The translations under genes and the position numbers were made by a program. Source: Sphingobacterium corticibacterium (lineage in GTDB: Bacteria; Bacteroidota; Bacteroidia; Sphingobacteriales; Sphingobacteriaceae). Taken from it: a DNA stretch of 64,000 nucleotides. The notes below the pieces were generated by a model, which saw only the letters and a list, made by a program, of their open reading frames with translations, made no database searches and had not been told where the DNA came from. This document shows, piece by piece, positions 18,218 to 27,942 of this stretch. Numbering within the stretch: the stretch's first letter is position 1; every line of letters starts with the position of its first letter. Location: the NCBI RefSeq assembly GCF_004208525.1, contig NZ_SGIT01000004.1:1-64000 (forward strand). Direction: 5' to 3'.

Positions 18218-19678
18218 ATGAAGAAGACAATAAATAATATCATAATCGGACTGCTTGTAGTATCTGTATGTTTGTCTGCCTGCAATAGCGATAAACTGGA
18301 ACTCTATCCTGAAACCAATCTTACAGACGGAAATTTTTATACCAGCGAAGCCGATCTTACGGCGGCAACAAATGATATATATCGGCAGTTGTCTAGACTT
18401 TTTGATGCCGGAGGAATTCCCGATTTATACGGAGAGCTATTCTCGGACAATGTATATATACGAACAACCACCGGAGCAAACAATTTTGCAGAGCAGATTA
18501 GTGAGCACAACATACGAACAGACAATGGATTTGTAGAGACAGCTTGGAATACCGCTTACAATGCTTTATATATCATAAACAATGTGCTAGACAGGTTGAA
18601 CAATACGACAATAACGTTTGCAGATCCAAACCTGAAAACTCGCCTGGAAGCCGAAGCACTAGTAGCTCGTGCAATTGTTTACTATTACTTGACACAAGCA
18701 TTTGGAGATGTGCCCTTCCCGCTCACTGTAGTTACACCAGAGGAGAGTTATGATTATCTGAGGGTTGACCGATCGGTGATCTACGAACGCCTTATCGCTG
18801 ACCTCTTGCAGGCAAAGGAGCAACTTCCGGGGTCTTATACCGGGAACAATGTGGGGAGGATCACAAGCTATGCCACGGCTGCGGTACTGGCCAAGGTGTA
18901 TATCGCCGACGATAATATTCCCGCAGCCATTACACAATTAGGGGAAATTATACAAAGTGGCCAGTTTTCGCTGGACGCCAACGGCGACGGTCAAATTAAC
19001 GTTGCGGACTATGCGCACCTCTTCAGGTCGTCTACTAAAAATTCCAAAGAATCCATTTTGGAAGTGCAATATTTGGCAGGGCAAAACAATGTGAACAGCA
19101 ACCATCAGACGGAATATTCGCCTTGGGATTTCGCTTTTCACTTGCCGGGAATTGGCACCACTTTCCGGGGTACTGGATTGAATACACCGTCTGCAGACCT
19201 GATTGCCGAATACGAGCGTGATGACCCGCGAAAGGATCTCTCGTTACAACTAGGCTTTACAAATCTGCAAACGAATGCTTTCGTAGATTATCCCTATACC
19301 ATTAAGTTTTTGGATGAGAACTTTCTCTACCCCGGACAGAATGTCGAAGTCATTCGCTATGCCGATCTACTTTTGCTTTATGCTGAATTGACCGGTGATG
19401 CATCCTATCTCAACCAGGTTAGGGCACGTGCTGGTTTAGAACCTTACGGAGCATCAGGATATCCTTCCAGTGAATATCCTACATTAACGTTAGCCATTGA
19501 GCATGAAAGACGTATAGAACTGGCGTTCGAATTTCACCGGCTTTTTGACTTGGTACGTACCGGGCGAGCGGTCGAGGTGTTAACGGCAAAGGGGATACCG
19601 ACTTCATCCAATGGTTTGTTGTTCCCGATTCCACAAAGCGCGATCGACATCAATCCGGGATTAACACAAAATCCGTAG
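18218..19678 (+). CDS. SusD/RagB-family surface lipoprotein 1
   Basis: A 486-aa protein with lipoprotein signal VVSVCLSAC and TPR-rich SusD architecture: the N-terminal YPETNLTDGNFYTSEADLTAATNDIYRQL segment, the AEALVARAIVYYYLTQAFGDVPF motif, and the C-terminal ERRIELAFEFHRLFDLVRTG...IPQSAIDINPGLTQNP. It binds ligand at the cell surface for the SusC encoded 2 bases upstream. Four bases separate it from the sulfatase downstream. Residues near 250 (DANGDGQINVADYAHLF) look like an EF-hand/dockerin-like calcium loop, which is unusual for SusD. Confidence 0.93.
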   Translation: MKKTINNIIIGLLVVSVCLSACNSDKLELYPETNLTDGNFYTSEADLTAATNDIYRQLSRLFDAGGIPDLYGELFSDNVYIRTTTGANNFAEQISEHNIRTDNGFVETAWNTAYNALYIINNVLDRLNNTTITFADPNLKTRLEAEALVARAIVYYYLTQAFGDVPFPLTVVTPEESYDYLRVDRSVIYERLIADLLQAKEQLPGSYTGNNVGRITSYATAAVLAKVYIADDNIPAAITQLGEIIQSGQFSLDANGDGQINVADYAHLFRSSTKNSKESILEVQYLAGQNNVNSNHQTEYSPWDFAFHLPGIGTTFRGTGLNTPSADLIAEYERDDPRKDLSLQLGFTNLQTNAFVDYPYTIKFLDENFLYPGQNVEVIRYADLLLLYAELTGDASYLNQVRARAGLEPYGASGYPSSEYPTLTLAIEHERRIELAFEFHRLFDLVRTGRAVEVLTAKGIPTSSNGLLFPIPQSAIDINPGLTQNP

Positions 19679-19682
19679 GAAT

Positions 19683-21584
19683 ATGTTAAGAAAAATTACA
19701 CAGTCTTTTTTGGTTTGTTTTCTGTTTGGAACCTCGTTAGTACTTAGTCAGCAGCAAACAGATCGCCCAAATATCATTTGGATTGTAAGCGAGGACAACA
19801 GCCCGTTCATTGGCGCTTATGGAGATGGGTATGCAACCACGCCGAATATCGATCGTCTGGCATCGGAAGGGGTGCTGTTCGAAAATGCATATTGTACAGC
19901 TGCTGTTTGCGCTCCGTCCCGCTCCACGCTGATTACAGGAGTATATCCACCGTCGGTAGGTACTGAAAATATGAGAAGCGAATATCCGTTACCGGCATTT
20001 TTGAAATTATTCCCATACTATCTCCGTGAGGCAGGTTACTACACCAGCAACAATGCAAAAAAAGATTATAATACGGTTGATCAGCCAGAAGTATGGGATG
20101 AATCAGGTCGGACGGCTACTTATGCTAATAGGAAGGATGGTCAACCTTTTTTTGCCGTTTTTAATATAGAGATATCGCACGAAAGCTCGATTTTCGATAA
20201 TAAGACAAAGGAGCGCATGTTGAGGCAATTCGGTGTAGAACCACCAAAAGAATTGCAACAGCCTGATCCGCCATTGCGACACCATCCGGATAGTATCGTT
20301 TTGCCACCTTATCATCCGGAGACGCCAGAGATGAGACATGACTGGGCCTTGTATTATGATAAAATAGAGGAGATGGACGCAAAGGTAGGATCGTTGTTAA
20401 AGGAGTTGGAAGAGGCAGGTCTTGCTGAAAATACCATAGTGTTTTATTATGGCGACAATGGCGGTGTCTTAGGGCGGAGCAAACGATTTATGTACGAATC
20501 GGGGTTGCGCATCCCACTTATTGTACGCGTTCCGGAAAAATACCGGCACCTCAACCCCTATGGATCAGATGCCGTAGCGACCAGATTGGTCGACTTTGCT
20601 GATTTTGCCCCTACAGTACTGCAATTGTCTGGTATATCGATTCCTGGATATTACCAAGGCAAACCTTTCCTGGGACAGCACTTGGAGGCGGACGACAACG
20701 ATAAAGAACTTGCTTTTGGTTTTAGGGGGCGTATGGATGAACGGATTGATTTGGTTAGAACCATCCGATATGGACAATACCGTTATGTACGTAATTTTAT
20801 GCCGCATAGGCCCTATGGACAGCATATCCAGTTTCTCTGGTTGGCAAAATCCATGGCGTCTTGGGAAAAGGCATTTAATGAAGGTAAATTGAATGAAACA
20901 CAAGCTCGTTTTTTTCTTCCTAAGCCTGTGGAGGAATTATACGACGTAGTGAAAGATCCGCATAACATACATAATCTGGCACAGGATCCTGCATATCAAG
21001 GTGTATTGGATTCATTGCGAAAAAAGACCTACGATTTGTTGGTCGAATTGAATGATGTGGGTTTCATTCCTGAAGGAGCGGCAGAAGCCCTTACGAAAAC
21101 AACAACGCTTTACGATTACGCCCGTTCGGATCAATATGATGTGCGTAAGGTGTTGGATGTCGCATGGGCCGCTTCCGAACAAAATTCCGATAAACTTCCT
21201 CTTTTGTTAAAGGCATCTGCTGCTGCTGATCCGGTTATTCGTTATTGGGCCGCTACGGGGTTACTTATCTTAAAGCATAGAAATGACGATGTTTATCGTG
21301 CTTTGGTGCGATTATCCAAGGACGAGGTACCGTATGTGCGTATAGTATCTGCAGAAGCGCTTTACGGATTTGAGAGGAAAGAAGAAGCAATCCCTATTCT
21401 TATACAAGAACTGCATAGTGCCAATAATATGGTAAGGCTGCAAGCACTGAATGCACTGGTATCGACACAAGCGGACGAATTGAAGCCACACGAAGAACTG
21501 TTGAAGAGTATTGTAGAAAAAAGGGAGACAGAATACGACGTAAAAGCTGCTCAGTACTTGTTGACAACAAAATTTGGTAAATAA
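19683..21584 (+). CDS. Sulfatase 1 with C-terminal HEAT-like extension
   Basis: A 633-aa type I (formylglycine) sulfatase with signal peptide. The maturation motif is C76-A-P-S-R in CTAAVCAPSRSTLITG. The first metal-binding segment reads VSEDNSP rather than the usual DD pair, an acidic substitution. The second metal site is YGDNGGV, followed by RIPLIVRVPEKY. The catalytic domain is closest in look to heparan N-sulfatase (SGSH)-like members. Residues ~480-633 are alpha-helical repeats (DPVIRYWAATGLLIL, VPYVRIVSAEALYGF, NMVRLQALNAL) resembling HEAT repeats, perhaps for substrate or partner binding. It is the third gene of the SusCD-sulfatase unit. Confidence 0.92.
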   Translation: MLRKITQSFLVCFLFGTSLVLSQQQTDRPNIIWIVSEDNSPFIGAYGDGYATTPNIDRLASEGVLFENAYCTAAVCAPSRSTLITGVYPPSVGTENMRSEYPLPAFLKLFPYYLREAGYYTSNNAKKDYNTVDQPEVWDESGRTATYANRKDGQPFFAVFNIEISHESSIFDNKTKERMLRQFGVEPPKELQQPDPPLRHHPDSIVLPPYHPETPEMRHDWALYYDKIEEMDAKVGSLLKELEEAGLAENTIVFYYGDNGGVLGRSKRFMYESGLRIPLIVRVPEKYRHLNPYGSDAVATRLVDFADFAPTVLQLSGISIPGYYQGKPFLGQHLEADDNDKELAFGFRGRMDERIDLVRTIRYGQYRYVRNFMPHRPYGQHIQFLWLAKSMASWEKAFNEGKLNETQARFFLPKPVEELYDVVKDPHNIHNLAQDPAYQGVLDSLRKKTYDLLVELNDVGFIPEGAAEALTKTTTLYDYARSDQYDVRKVLDVAWAASEQNSDKLPLLLKASAAADPVIRYWAATGLLILKHRNDDVYRALVRLSKDEVPYVRIVSAEALYGFERKEEAIPILIQELHSANNMVRLQALNALVSTQADELKPHEELLKSIVEKRETEYDVKAAQYLLTTKFGK

Positions 21585-21600
21585 CGGGCTTAAAAAAATT

Positions 21601-23067
21601 ATGCTAATGAAAAATGTTTTTAAATGGTTTTGGATTTTTATCGGCCTATGTGTTTTTGGCGTGTCGTGCGGAAAAGTAAAACATACCGACGCTCCCAATA
21701 TCATTTTCATTATTGCTGATGACGTGAGTTGGGATGATATCGGTGCCTATGGCAATCCCAATATCCGGACACCGAATATTGATCGCTTGGCTAAAGGAGG
21801 AATTCGATTTGACAATGTATATCTTACAACAAGTTCGTGTAGCCCTAGTCGGATCAGTATTTTGACAGGACGGTATCCACACAATACCGGCGCCGCAGAA
21901 CTGCATAATGAAGCTCCACGGCATCTGCTCTATTTTCCCGAATTGCTGAAAGAGAATGGGTATTTCACGGCTCTCGTTGGTAAGTGGCACGAGGGTCCCC
22001 ATACGGCACGGGCGTACGATACGTTGTTAGTAGACAAAAAAGCAAATGGCGAAGGCGGCGAGGATCAATGGTTGTCGCTATTGGAAAGTGTTTCTCAAGA
22101 TCAACCTTTCTTTTTCTGGTTAGCTCCTTACGATGCACATCGCACATGGTCGGCCGAAAGTGAGTTTGATAAGCCTTATCTTCCTGAGGATGTCCGTGTG
22201 CCACCCACCTTGGTGGATGACGAAGATACTAGGGTCGATTTAGCAGCTTATTACAACGAAATCTCTCGGCTGGATGATCATGTAGGGCAGCTCTTGGAGG
22301 GATTGCAGCATAGCGGACAGTTAGAAAACACTATTATCGTGTTTACGGCAGATAATCCCCGGGCCTTCCCCGGTAATAAAACGAGACTTCTCGACCGAGG
22401 AATTAAGACACCTTTCATTGTACACTGGCCAGCGGGTATCAAGCAGGTCGGAGCTGTCGCAAGTGGAATGGTGAGTAGCATTGATATTGCACCGACATTG
22501 TTGGAAGTCGCTGGCATTTCCAAACCGAAAGAAATCCAAGGTCGGAGTTTTTTATCCTTACTTTCCCAACCAGATCAATCCTTCCGGGAATATATATTTG
22601 CCGAGCACAATTGGCATGATTACGAAGCGTATGAACGGGCCGTGCGCTCGACAGACTATCTGTATATTGTCAATGAGCGGCCGCAATTCATGAATGATGG
22701 TCCAATTGATGCCAATCAAAGCCCTTCGGCCAAATCCTTAAAACGTGGACTGGTGGAAGGATCACTCACTCCTCTGCAAAAGGAGGCCTATTTATACCCT
22801 AGACCCCGAGAAGAGTTTTACGACAATCGTGATACGACACAAATTGACAACCTCATCCAGGACGAGGCATATCAAGACGCGATCTTTAAACTACGCACCG
22901 TACTCGAAAAATGGCAAGAAGACACAGGTGATACATTGCCGGAGGTACTGACAAAAGATTGGTATCATCGACAAACGGGGGAGCCGTTGCCCGGAAATGG
23001 TATTCGTGGCGAAATACCAGGAGCAGCAAATAGGGCGGATACGATTACTAATCCGGGACCTTTTTAG
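21601..23067 (+). CDS. Sulfatase 2 (lipoprotein)
   Basis: A 488-aa type I sulfatase. The N-terminus carries a lipobox (FGVSC, C23), suggesting anchoring in the outer membrane. Catalytic features are IIADDVSWDDIGAYG, the formylglycine motif C80-S-P-S-R in TTSSCSPSRISILTG, VGKWHEG, and a late FTADNPRAFPGNK segment with D-N but without the usual G. Overall it resembles N-sulfoglucosamine sulfohydrolase-type family members. The open frame extends to 21574 inside the previous gene; the ATG at 21601 (or 21607) gives the signal peptide. It ends the first SusCD-sulfatase-sulfatase unit; a new promoter follows. Confidence 0.9.
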   Translation: MLMKNVFKWFWIFIGLCVFGVSCGKVKHTDAPNIIFIIADDVSWDDIGAYGNPNIRTPNIDRLAKGGIRFDNVYLTTSSCSPSRISILTGRYPHNTGAAELHNEAPRHLLYFPELLKENGYFTALVGKWHEGPHTARAYDTLLVDKKANGEGGEDQWLSLLESVSQDQPFFFWLAPYDAHRTWSAESEFDKPYLPEDVRVPPTLVDDEDTRVDLAAYYNEISRLDDHVGQLLEGLQHSGQLENTIIVFTADNPRAFPGNKTRLLDRGIKTPFIVHWPAGIKQVGAVASGMVSSIDIAPTLLEVAGISKPKEIQGRSFLSLLSQPDQSFREYIFAEHNWHDYEAYERAVRSTDYLYIVNERPQFMNDGPIDANQSPSAKSLKRGLVEGSLTPLQKEAYLYPRPREEFYDNRDTTQIDNLIQDEAYQDAIFKLRTVLEKWQEDTGDTLPEVLTKDWYHRQTGEPLPGNGIRGEIPGAANRADTITNPGPF

Positions 23068-23097
23068 TTGGATAGAGTCGTTAATTTTTAGAAAAGT

Positions 23098-23138
23098 CTA
23101 CCTTTTTAGTAGTTTTTATGTTAATATTTATATCTTTG
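23098..23138 (+). promoter_or_regulatory. Sulfur-type operator 3 and promoter of the second SusCD unit
   Basis: The dyad CTACCTTTTTAGTAG (23098-23112, left half degenerate) is followed after 18 nt by TATCTTTG (23131-23138). The start would be near 23145, so the conserved hairpin (23144-23170) lies at the very 5' end of this RNA. Confidence 0.7.
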
Positions 23139-23143
23139 TTCAA

Positions 23144-23170
23144 TCGTTTTTCAATTGGCGTTGGCAACGA
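23144..23170 (+). promoter_or_regulatory. Conserved 5'-UTR hairpin, copy C (changed stem)
   Basis: The loop core TCAATTGGCGTTGGC is unchanged, but the arms are TCGTT and AACGA instead of CAAGT and ACTTG. Both arms changed together and pairing is kept. The start codon that follows, after ACTAATAAAC, belongs to the leader ORF at 23201 rather than to SusC. Confidence 0.75.
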
Positions 23171-23200
23171 GTGTAATTTTACTAATAAACAATTATCGTA

Positions 23201-23293
23201 ATGAAAAAGTATGACATCAACCCTTTAAACAGATTCCTATCTAACCTTCCACTCTACGTCTTATTTCGTGACACCTGTCGAATGTGCCGTTAA
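23201..23293 (+). CDS. Putative leader peptide ending in RDTCRMCR
   Basis: A 30-codon ORF between the promoter and the SusC start at 23411. It ends TGT CGA ATG TGC CGT TAA (C-R-M-C-R-stop), close to the ending of the leader peptide at 12111-12209. The conserved hairpin and ACTAATAAAC box precede it at the same distance at which they precede SusC starts elsewhere, which supports real translation. After it come 117 nt without a gene, with a weak hairpin (AAAAG-CAAT/ATTG-CTTTT, 23361-23385) followed by Ts. Cysteine sensing is inferred. Confidence 0.6.
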   Translation: MKKYDINPLNRFLSNLPLYVLFRDTCRMCR

Positions 23294-23360
23294 TATCGTG
23301 CTATCTTAAAGCAACAAAACGAAGAAATTAAATTCATTCGTAGGACTATTTATTTTCCAT

Positions 23361-23385
23361 AAAAGCCAATTACTATTGACTTTTT
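23361..23385 (+). promoter_or_regulatory. Weak hairpin with T run between leader peptide and SusC
   Basis: AAAAGCCAAT and ATTGACTTTT pair with one mismatch around TACT, followed by TTTT. It is a possible attenuator terminator, much weaker than the one at 46896-46941. Confidence 0.35.
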
Positions 23386-23410
23386 CATCGTTCAACATTA
23401 GATATTTTTT

Positions 23411-26400
23411 ATGAAATATATAAGAGTACTTCGGTATTCATTTTTGTCGGCTATTGTATTATTCTTTTTTATAGTAGAGACTTACGGACAAGTGTCGCCG
23501 ACACCTATCATCAATGCAACATTGACAGGGTCTGTTATAGATGGGGTTTCTAAGGATCCGCTTGAGGGTGTAACTATTCAATTAGATGCGGTTACGCATA
23601 GTGTTAAGACAGATCGGAATGGAAGATTTCAATTTGTAACCGGCCAGAAATTGCCGTTCACATTGTCGATCTCCTATATAGGTTATGAGTCGAAAACAGT
23701 AGTAGTAAACACATCTCCAACAGTAATAGAATTATTTCCGGTTTCAGCAGATATCGACGAAGTTATTGTGGTCGGATATGGTGTGCAGAAAAAAAGAGAT
23801 GTAACGGGTTCGGTATCCAGTTTGAAAGAGGCTGATTTTAATAGGGGAGCAGCAGTAACATCCGTAGATCAGCTTTTACAGGGAGGCGCAGCTGGCGTTA
23901 ATATACAGCAGTCAAGTTCCGAACCGGGAGGGGGTGTTAACGTCCGTATTAGGGGTAATAATTCGATTAACGCTGGATCCAGCCCGCTCTATGTGATAGA
24001 TGGGTTGCCTATTGATAATTCAACCAACCTCACTTCTTCTTCGGGCGAAGGGGGGATAGCAAATAATCTAGTCGCAAAGAATCCGATAAATTCAATTAAC
24101 CCAAATGATATCGCGTCAATTGAAGTATTGAAAGACGCGTCAGCTACCGCTATTTATGGATCAAGGGCCGCCAATGGTGTTATTTTAATAACGACTAAAA
24201 GAGGTACAGCAGGACAGAAGAGACTAAACTATGGGGTTAACGTCGGTGTACAATCGTTGGCTAATAGGATAGACATCTTGAATACTGCAGAATATATTGA
24301 TGTGGTCAACCAATTATCGGTTGAGCGTGGGGGCGATCCCGTTTTTGATTCAGAAGCGATCGCGACAATCGGTTCAGGAACAGATTGGCAAAGCGCCATT
24401 TTACAGAAAGCAGCTGTACATGATCACAATCTATCCCTATCGGGTGGATCGGAATCGTTATCGTATTTTACATCCTTAAATGTTACTTCTCAAGATGGTA
24501 TCTTACGTAACACCGGAATGGATAGATATGCTGGTCGGGTGAATCTGGATGGTACTTTTGCTGCAAAAGGTAAGTTTGGTATAAACATAACAACCAGCAG
24601 GATAATAGATAATAATGCGGTTGACGGCAATAGCATCAATGAATCTGCAGGACCGATAAATGCGGCATTATTATACGATCCAACCGAATCTATCTACAAT
24701 CCGGATGGCTCATTCACTCGTTCATCGTTTTTGACGATTAACAATCCTTTAAGCCTTGTCCACGGCATCCAAAACGAAAGTTCTTCAAACCGAACGCTTG
24801 GGAATGTTTTCTTTGAATATGAGATCGCGAATGGACTGAAGGCTAAGGTTAATCTGGGAACGGATCTTTTTTCACAACGTAGGGATATCTTCAATAGTAG
24901 GCTTACGATTCGGGGTGCCGCACAAAACGGAATAGCCAATATAGCGACGCTTGAAAAACAAGATATTCTAGGAGAATATACCATGAATTACAATAAGCAA
25001 TTTTCGGGAGGGAATACACTCGATGTGCTTGGCGGGATCACTTATCAGAATTTTCAGATTAAACGTTTTGGTGGCTCGATAGGAAATTTCCCATCAGACA
25101 ACCTCGCTACAAATAACCTGAACTTAGGCGATATCGCAACGGCTTCGCTCAATAGTGGAAAAGCAGAAAATACACTGTTATCCTATCTAGGTAGGGTTAA
25201 CTATACCCATAATGATAAGTATATCCTGACAGGAACGCTTCGGGCAGACGGATCCTCGCGTTTTGGGACGGATAATAAATTTGGTTATTTTCCGTCAGTC
25301 GCAGCGGGTTGGTTACTTTCAAATGAATCATTTATTCCGCAATTTTTCAATAACTTAAAGTTAAGAGGAAGCTATGGTGTTACGGGCAACCAGGATATTG
25401 GAAACTACAATTCGTTACAAACCTATACAACGGGAGGAACTTTTGTGTCGGGAAATACATTAGTGGTAGGAACCTCGCCATCAAGAATCGGTAACCGTGA
25501 TCTAAAATGGGAGTCTACTGCACAGTCAAATATCGGAGTAGACGCCTCTTTCTTTCAAAACAGATTGAACCTTACCGCCGATTATTTCGTGAAATCAACA
25601 AAGGATATGCTAATTGAACTCCCATTGCCATCAGGAACAGGATATCGTTCGATTCTTTCGAATATCGGAAGTATGAGGAACAGCGGAATAGAACTTTATC
25701 TGTCTAGTGATATCATACAAAAAAACAAATTTAGGTGGACCTCATCATTGAATTTCACGCACATAAAGAATAAGGTAACAGATTTGGGAGATGCTAAGCG
25801 GATACTCACGGGCAGTGCGGCAAATATTGGGAATGTAGCGATCATAACGGAAGGTGAACCTGCATTTTCTTACTACGGCTACAAGGTGATAGGTATCTTT
25901 AACGATGTAGACCAAATTGCAAATAGTGCGCAGCCATCTTCCCGGCCGGGATATCCAATTTTTGAAGATGTGAATAACGATGGAAGAATAAATGCTGACG
26001 ATCAACAAATAATAGGTAATCCTTATCCAGATTTCACCTATGGGTGGCGTAATGAGGTGGCTTATGGAGATTTTAGTTTAAATTTCCTGTTTCAGGGGCA
26101 GTATGGCGGGGATATTCTAAATGGCAATATTCTGGAAAGCCTTTATCCCAGCAATTACCGGCGGAATATGTTGAGAATTACCGTTGAAGATCGTTGGACG
26201 GTCGATAATCCAGATGCCAAATGGCCATCAGCGACCGAACCGACTTCGTATGGCGGAGGGAAATCCAACACATTGGCGTTGCAAGATGCTTCTTACCTCC
26301 GGTTAAAGTATATTCAATTGAATTACAATCTTCCATTACGCTCGACAAAGTCTGTCAGGGGAATTCAAGTATTCTTATCTGCACAAAATCTATTTACCAT

Positions 26401-26521
26401 AAATAACTACGTTGGGTATGATCCGGAAGCCAATGCATTAGGGGGAAGTAGTGCCAGAATAGATTTAAATACATATCCGTTAGCACAGGTGTGGTCTGCT
26501 GGTTTAAATATATCATTTTAA
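23411..26521 (+). CDS. SusC/RagA-family TonB-linked transporter 2
   Basis: A 1036-aa SusC protein: signal peptide, shared N-terminal domain (PIINATLTGSVIDGVSKDPLEGVTIQLDAVTHSVKTDRNG...), DEVIVVGYGVQKKRDVTGSVSS, plug motif VRIRGNNSINAGSSPLYVIDGLPIDN, then ASATAIYGSRAANGVILITTK and the barrel. The plug has the longer QSSSEPGGG insertion also seen in the SusC at 31104 and the two are clear paralogs. It lies downstream of its own operator/promoter and leader peptide and 13 bases before its SusD. It probably imports a sulfated ligand processed by the two sulfatases downstream. Confidence 0.94.
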   Translation: MKYIRVLRYSFLSAIVLFFFIVETYGQVSPTPIINATLTGSVIDGVSKDPLEGVTIQLDAVTHSVKTDRNGRFQFVTGQKLPFTLSISYIGYESKTVVVNTSPTVIELFPVSADIDEVIVVGYGVQKKRDVTGSVSSLKEADFNRGAAVTSVDQLLQGGAAGVNIQQSSSEPGGGVNVRIRGNNSINAGSSPLYVIDGLPIDNSTNLTSSSGEGGIANNLVAKNPINSINPNDIASIEVLKDASATAIYGSRAANGVILITTKRGTAGQKRLNYGVNVGVQSLANRIDILNTAEYIDVVNQLSVERGGDPVFDSEAIATIGSGTDWQSAILQKAAVHDHNLSLSGGSESLSYFTSLNVTSQDGILRNTGMDRYAGRVNLDGTFAAKGKFGINITTSRIIDNNAVDGNSINESAGPINAALLYDPTESIYNPDGSFTRSSFLTINNPLSLVHGIQNESSSNRTLGNVFFEYEIANGLKAKVNLGTDLFSQRRDIFNSRLTIRGAAQNGIANIATLEKQDILGEYTMNYNKQFSGGNTLDVLGGITYQNFQIKRFGGSIGNFPSDNLATNNLNLGDIATASLNSGKAENTLLSYLGRVNYTHNDKYILTGTLRADGSSRFGTDNKFGYFPSVAAGWLLSNESFIPQFFNNLKLRGSYGVTGNQDIGNYNSLQTYTTGGTFVSGNTLVVGTSPSRIGNRDLKWESTAQSNIGVDASFFQNRLNLTADYFVKSTKDMLIELPLPSGTGYRSILSNIGSMRNSGIELYLSSDIIQKNKFRWTSSLNFTHIKNKVTDLGDAKRILTGSAANIGNVAIITEGEPAFSYYGYKVIGIFNDVDQIANSAQPSSRPGYPIFEDVNNDGRINADDQQIIGNPYPDFTYGWRNEVAYGDFSLNFLFQGQYGGDILNGNILESLYPSNYRRNMLRITVEDRWTVDNPDAKWPSATEPTSYGGGKSNTLALQDASYLRLKYIQLNYNLPLRSTKSVRGIQVFLSAQNLFTINNYVGYDPEANALGGSSARIDLNTYPLAQVWSAGLNISF

Positions 26522-26534
26522 TTCGTAATAGATA

Positions 26535-27923
26535 ATGAAAATTTCAAAATATATACCGCTTGCATTATTAATCTTTGCAACATCCTCCTGTGATTCTTTA
26601 CTCCAGGAAGACCTTTATTCTGAATTGGACGATAATTATGCAAATTCTCCAGAGGGGCTCCAGTCGTTGCTCACCTCCGCTTATGGCAATGCACAGCTCA
26701 GAAACTATGAATACTTTTTTACATCGGGTATGACTTCTGGTGAAAACTGGAATGAGTACGGTGCAATTGAAGCAAACTTTACGCCCTTGTGCAATTTTAC
26801 ATGGGATAGCAACCATCCGTATTTTAGCGGAATATGGACACGGTTGTATAGTGTAATACGTGATGTCAACATTATTTTACAGAATGCCGATCCGGCTAAT
26901 GATGCGCAACTAATTGCGGAGGCCAAATTTTTAAGGGGAATCAGTTATTATTGGTTACACGATTGGTTCGGGCGGTTGCCGTTGTACAAAAGTCCGGATG
27001 ACGATTACTATCAATCTCGTGTTACTGAAGAGGAGACCGTGGCGTTTATTGAGCAGGATTTGCTTGAAGCAGCTGAGATTTTGCCAGTCAAACAATCTGT
27101 ATATGGAAAAGCAACGAAAGGGGCGGCATGGAGCTTTCTCGCAAAATTGTATCTAAATACTAAGAGATGGCAGGAATGTGCTGATCTAACAAATGAAATT
27201 ATCGAATTGCAGGAATATAGCTTGTTTAGTGATTATACCAAATTGTTTTTAATTGAAAATGAGGGTAATGCAGAGCTTATCTGGACAATACAGTCTACTC
27301 CACAGCTAGGAAATCCGTTTGTGGCGAATACCTTTCCTACAGATTACCCACATCTTCCAAACCAAACGATCTATGCCTCTCAGGTATATCTTTTTGATGA
27401 TTTTGTCAACTCATTTGCCGCTAATGATAAAAGACGTGAATTGATTATTACATCATATACCAATACGAATGGTGTTTTTGTACAACTTTTAGGGAATAAC
27501 CGATCTTATCCTGGAAAATATGAATTTGATAAGGATGCAATTGGTGCTTCTTATGGAAATGATGTACCAGTCTTACGTTATGCAGATGTGCTGATCAGTA
27601 GGGCAGAGGCGCTAAATGAATTGAATGGACCAAATGCGGAATCGATAGCTCTATTGAATCAGGTACGGCAGCGAGCGCTACCTGAATTGCTACAGCTTGG
27701 GGACTTTAGCAAAGAAACGCTTAGAGAACAAATTTTTAAGGAGCGGACATGGGAGTTTTGGTACGAGCAAGCACGAAGGAGTGATCAGGTACGTCAGGGA
27801 ACTTTCATCGCCGACGCAAACAGAAGAGGTAAAACTGCTGCAAAAGCGCATCACATCCTTTTCCCTATTCCGCAAACAGAAATTGATGCTAACCCTAACT
27901 TGGAACAAAATGATGGATATTGA
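26535..27923 (+). CDS. SusD/RagB-family surface lipoprotein 2
   Basis: A 462-aa lipoprotein (lipobox IFATSSC) with the SusD fold: FLRGISYYWLHDWFGRLPLYK, GKATKGAAWSFLAKLYLNTKRW, VLRYADVLISRAEALNELNGPN, and the ending IPQTEIDANPNLEQNDGY. It is the ligand-binding partner of the SusC just upstream. It is closely similar to the SusD proteins at 34249 and 60731, a sign of duplication of whole SusCD units. The sulfatase start lies 19 bases after its stop. Confidence 0.93.
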   Translation: MKISKYIPLALLIFATSSCDSLLQEDLYSELDDNYANSPEGLQSLLTSAYGNAQLRNYEYFFTSGMTSGENWNEYGAIEANFTPLCNFTWDSNHPYFSGIWTRLYSVIRDVNIILQNADPANDAQLIAEAKFLRGISYYWLHDWFGRLPLYKSPDDDYYQSRVTEEETVAFIEQDLLEAAEILPVKQSVYGKATKGAAWSFLAKLYLNTKRWQECADLTNEIIELQEYSLFSDYTKLFLIENEGNAELIWTIQSTPQLGNPFVANTFPTDYPHLPNQTIYASQVYLFDDFVNSFAANDKRRELIITSYTNTNGVFVQLLGNNRSYPGKYEFDKDAIGASYGNDVPVLRYADVLISRAEALNELNGPNAESIALLNQVRQRALPELLQLGDFSKETLREQIFKERTWEFWYEQARRSDQVRQGTFIADANRRGKTAAKAHHILFPIPQTEIDANPNLEQNDGY

Positions 27924-27942
27924 TAACCATAAAATTAAAATC

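Noticed and set aside
27697..27942. Long N-terminal extension of sulfatase 3
   Set aside because: It overlaps the SusD coding region in another frame and lacks sulfatase or signal-peptide features; ATG 27943 is the natural start.
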